From NCBI GenBank assembly GCA_963834515.1, contig CAWICB010000001.1:310001-374000 (forward strand): 64,000 nt of DNA, written 5' to 3'. Numbering within the stretch: position 1 is the first letter of the stretch; each line of letters starts with the position of its first letter. Positions 60,272 to 64,000 of the stretch are shown here, one piece after another. The stretch is from RYN-230 sp963834515 (GTDB lineage Bacteria; Actinomycetota; Actinomycetes; Streptosporangiales; Streptosporangiaceae). The position numbers and the translations under genes were made by a program. Below the pieces are notes generated by a model, which ran no database searches, was not told where the DNA came from, and saw only the letters and a program-made list of their open reading frames with translations.

Positions 60272-61864
60272 ATGCAGGACTGCGAGATCGTGGCGGCCAT
60301 CGTGGCCGGCCAGGCCACCGGTCTCGCCGCGGCATACGACCGGTACGCCCGCGCGCTGCACGCATACTGCTGCACCATGCTCGGCGAGCCGTCCGACGCC
60401 GCCGACGCGGTCCAGGACACGTTCATCATCGCGGCCGCCAAACTGGTCGGCCTGCGCGACCCGGACCGGCTGCGCCCGTGGCTGTACGCGGTGGCCCGGA
60501 ACGAATGCCACCGGCGGCTGCGCGGGCGGGCCCCGGCCACGCCGCTGGACGAGGCCACCGAACTGGCCGATGACGCGCCGGACGTGGCCGCGGGCGCGGA
60601 ACAGGCCGAGCTGCGCCGGCTCGTCCAGTCGGCGCTCGGCGGGCTGAACCCCGGCGAGCGGGAGATCATCGAGCTGAACCTGCGGCACGATCTGGACGGG
60701 GCCGACCTGGCCGCTGTGCTCGGCGTGCCGCGCAACCAGGCCCATGCGCTGGCGTCCCGGGCCCGCACCCAGTTCGAGACGGCGCTGGGCACCCTGCTGG
60801 TGGCCCGGACCGGGCAGCAGGCCTGCCCCGAGCTGGCCAGCCTGCTGGCGGGCTGGGACGGTGAGCTCACCGTGCTGTTGCGCAAGCGGCTGAACCGGCA
60901 CATCGAGCGCTGCGGGACGTGCGGCGAACGGAAGCGCCGCGAGCTCAGCCCGGCCGCGCTGCTCAGCCCGCTCCCGGTGGCGCTGCTGCCGATCGGCCTG
61001 CGCCGCGAGCTGTTCCGGCTGGCCGCCGACCCGGGTGCGGCCGCCACCGCGCACCGGGACCTGGTGCTGCAGTGGGCCGGGCCGATGCGCCCAGACGGCT
61101 TCCCGGAGCCAGCCGGCCTGCTCATCGCGGCCCGTCCCGGGCCGTCCCGGGCTGCCCTGCTGACCGGGGCGGCCGCGCTGGCCCTGGTGATGCTCGGTGG
61201 CGGCGCGGTATTCGCGGCCGACCTGCTGCACCACCACGGCGAGCCGTCGCCCGCCGCGCTGGCCGCCACCCCGGGCGGCGGCCGCCTGGCTGGTGGCCCG
61301 CTGGCGGCCCCCGGCCCGGCCAGCCCGGGCCGGGGGCGCAAGCACGGCGGGCCGGCCGCGCGCTCCGCGGCCCCCGGCGGCAGCCAGCCGGCCGCCACAC
61401 CGAGCCCGTCGGTAGCGCGGCGGCCCACGCCGAGCCCGTCCGCAGCGCGGAGCGCGACGCCGAGCCCGTCGGTAGCGCGGAGCCCCACTCCCAGCCCGTC
61501 CCCGTCGCGGAGCGCTACGCCGAGTCCGTCCCGCAGCCGGTCGGCGTCACCGTCACCCACGCCGCACGGCACCCTGACGTCGTCCGCCACGCAGGTGAAA
61601 CTCAGCCAGGCGGCCGCGGGCGGCCGCTATACCGGGTCGTTCACGCTGACCGCGGCGGGCGGGCCGGTGAAGTTCAGCATCACCGACGCGGTGCCGGCCA
61701 GCGAGCTGAGCATCTCGCCCGCGTCCGGCTCGCTGGCCGCCGGGCAGCACGTGACCGTGACCCTGTCCGCGCCGGCTAAAGGCGGGCCGCCGCATTACGA
61801 CACCCCGCTCACCGTGGCTCCGGGCGGGCTGGCGGTCGGCGTCTTGTACCCGCCCTCGGGCTGA
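60272..61864 (+). CDS. ECF sigma factor fused to zinc-finger, transmembrane and exported domains
   Basis: A 530-residue fusion. Residues 1-165 are an ECF sigma: region 2 in AAAYDRYARALHAYCCTMLG and PSDAADAVQDTFIIAAAKLV, region 4 in GLNPGEREIIELNLRHDLDG. Residues about 205-225 have H-x3-C-x2-C (HIERCGTCGERK), the anti-sigma zinc-finger pattern. A membrane helix near 295-315 (LTGAAALALVMLGGGAVFAA) is followed by a 100-residue Pro/Ser linker with PSPS repeats and an exported Ig/BACON-like domain (TLTSSATQVKLSQAAAGGRY, YTGSFTLTAAGGPVKFSI). Sigma and its own membrane-bound inhibitor/sensor thus sit in one chain, which implies release by cleavage or in-place regulation. Confidence 0.85.
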   Translation: MQDCEIVAAIVAGQATGLAAAYDRYARALHAYCCTMLGEPSDAADAVQDTFIIAAAKLVGLRDPDRLRPWLYAVARNECHRRLRGRAPATPLDEATELADDAPDVAAGAEQAELRRLVQSALGGLNPGEREIIELNLRHDLDGADLAAVLGVPRNQAHALASRARTQFETALGTLLVARTGQQACPELASLLAGWDGELTVLLRKRLNRHIERCGTCGERKRRELSPAALLSPLPVALLPIGLRRELFRLAADPGAAATAHRDLVLQWAGPMRPDGFPEPAGLLIAARPGPSRAALLTGAAALALVMLGGGAVFAADLLHHHGEPSPAALAATPGGGRLAGGPLAAPGPASPGRGRKHGGPAARSAAPGGSQPAATPSPSVARRPTPSPSAARSATPSPSVARSPTPSPSPSRSATPSPSRSRSASPSPTPHGTLTSSATQVKLSQAAAGGRYTGSFTLTAAGGPVKFSITDAVPASELSISPASGSLAAGQHVTVTLSAPAKGGPPHYDTPLTVAPGGLAVGVLYPPSG

Positions 61865-61896
61865 CCGGGCCAGCCGGGGCGCGCACCGGCCACTGC

Positions 61897-63153
<1,257 letters not shown>

Positions 63154-63482
63154 GAGGGCAATTCCCTTCGAGGGGCGGCCGGTTTTGGGCACGCCAGGAA
63201 AGCGCCGTAACGGCGCTGCGGAAATGTGCACGTGGGAGAGCGGCCGGTAAATTCCCGGACCAGCGCTGAACGCCGGATCCGTGGTAATCGCTCGACGTCA
63301 GCCCGGTGATGTCCCGGGGAGAGACGGAGCTAGGAAAAGGGGCCGCGCGGCACGCGCACCATAAGGCGGAAAAGCATCGCCTACCGCGACTGTATCGCAT
63401 AACAGTGCGGTGGGCCAGTTCATTCCGCGGCGCCGCGCGGCCGGGGTGGCCCCGGCTGGGTGGTCGCCTCAGCTCGGTGGCC
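63154..63482. other. 329-bp region upstream of the short rho gene
   Basis: Contains an A+T-richer stretch (63340-63425) with dyad CTGT-ATCGCATA-ACAG at 63391-63406, the best promoter or operator site for rho. The 240-nt distance to the rho start would leave a long leader, as known for autoregulated rho genes. No gene is supportable. Confidence 0.4.
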
Positions 63483-64000
63483 TCAGGCGGGCGGCCCCGG
63501 CTCGTGGAAGATCAGCACCAGGGCCAGGATGAGCAGCGCGGTGCCGAACGTGATCAGCGCGTACCGGATCTGGTGCAGCTTGAATGAGCTGCCGATGCCG
63601 ACCAGGAACAGCACGGCGGCCAGGAACACGGTGATCCGGACGTAGTCATCGCCGATCTGCGCAGCGTTGTTGCCCTCGTTGAACTTGGCGTTGGCCTGGT
63701 TGTCCAGCGCGTTGGCCTGGGTCTGCGCGGGGATTTTGTACTGCGGCATGTAGGTCGGCCCGGGCGGGGCATGCGGGTTGTGCAGCGGGTCGGTCGCCAT
63801 CCAGGCGTTGAACGCGACCCGGAACGCGGGCCGGAACCGGCGCTCGGCGATCGCTTCTTTCTGCGGGCTGTTCAGGGTGAACGCGACGAACCACGCGTTG
63901 AACGTGGAGGCGTCGAAGTTGCGCAGCGACAGCGCCTCGAGGTCGTCGCGGGTGGCCAGGTTGCGCAGCGTGGACGACTGGGCGATCTCCACCCGGGAAG
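63483..64000 (-). CDS. Membrane protein of unknown function (5' partial at window end)
   Basis: About 170 residues of the C-terminal part are visible; the frame is open to the window edge, so the start is outside. A soluble stretch (FDASTFNAWFVAFTLNSPQK, then RFRPAFRVAFNAWMATDPL) is followed by two membrane helices, ITVFLAAVLFLVGIGSSF and YALITFGTALLILALVLIF. This resembles a family of small integral proteins with a periplasmic domain between helices. Not assigned. Confidence 0.65.
   Translation of the reverse strand, partial: SRVEIAQSSTLRNLATRDDLEALSLRNFDASTFNAWFVAFTLNSPQKEAIAERRFRPAFRVAFNAWMATDPLHNPHAPPGPTYMPQYKIPAQTQANALDNQANAKFNEGNNAAQIGDDYVRITVFLAAVLFLVGIGSSFKLHQIRYALITFGTALLILALVLIFHEPGPPA

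Overview
The window is 64 kb of very G+C-rich DNA from an actinobacterium. The evidence is GTG/TTG starts, extreme third-position GC, a Ku protein, an F420-type LLM oxidoreductase, LuxR/TetR/MerR/MarR regulators, a fused ECF sigma factor and a short Rho. It reads as ordinary chromosome of a soil-type actinomycete (Streptosporangiales- or Catenulisporales-like; the genus cannot be set from sequence alone). I see no rRNA, convincing tRNA, CRISPR array, transposase, integrase or phage structural gene.

Layout. 1-3.3 kb: 3' end of a TetM/OtrA-like ribosomal protection GTPase, an MBL hydrolase, a spermidine-synthase-like protein and a LuxR regulator. 3.8-9.2 kb: a minus-strand cluster of four membrane or secreted proteins, two with muralytic domains, which I consider the least understood locus here. 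9.8-20.8 kb: TauE permease, a large AAA/LuxR regulator with a coupled small gene, two tandem secreted AOC-like proteins, a YjbR protein, a membrane glycosyltransferase-like protein and a TetR/DHA2 efflux operon. 21-35 kb: hydrolases, SDR/DUF2867, MerR-thioredoxin operon, HAD, LLM oxidoreductase, amidohydrolase, Ku, Rieske oxygenase, lipoprotein serine hydrolase, Gnd and acyl-ACP thioesterase. 34-46 kb: PQQ propeller, copper amine oxidase, an XRE-LexA fusion beside an SOS-like box, radical SAM/SPASM protein, YceI/MarR pair, HipA-like kinase/DUF3037 pair and DHA2 MFS. 46-64 kb: cysK-cysE, SDR, DUF4097-like protein, nucleotidyltransferase, FAD/Fe-S dehydrogenase, ALDH-DUF779 with a GAF regulator, TetR/epoxide hydrolase, MFS, ECF sigma-anti-sigma fusion, Rho and a partial membrane protein.

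Three patterns run across the window. (1) Many genes have a TANNNT-type -10 hexamer ending 6-7 nt before the start codon, so they are probably leaderless; this fixes several starts. (2) Three tandem arrays of 16-17 bp units start exactly at a stop codon and repeat that TGA in every unit; because the unit is not a multiple of three, the TGAs fall in all three frames. A weaker TAG version follows the Fe-S dehydrogenase. (3) About nine genes carry single-base frameshifts, often in G runs or repeats. They are either indel errors of a draft assembly or real lesions, and I annotate them as one gene each with the break marked.

Functionally the window mixes sulfur and redox metabolism (cysK/cysE, TauE, MerR-thioredoxin), oxidative catabolism (amine oxidase, ALDH, Rieske, Fe-S dehydrogenase), DNA-damage functions (Ku, XRE-LexA) and drug-resistance-like genes (ribosomal protection factor, two DHA2 pumps, lincosamide-type nucleotidyltransferase).
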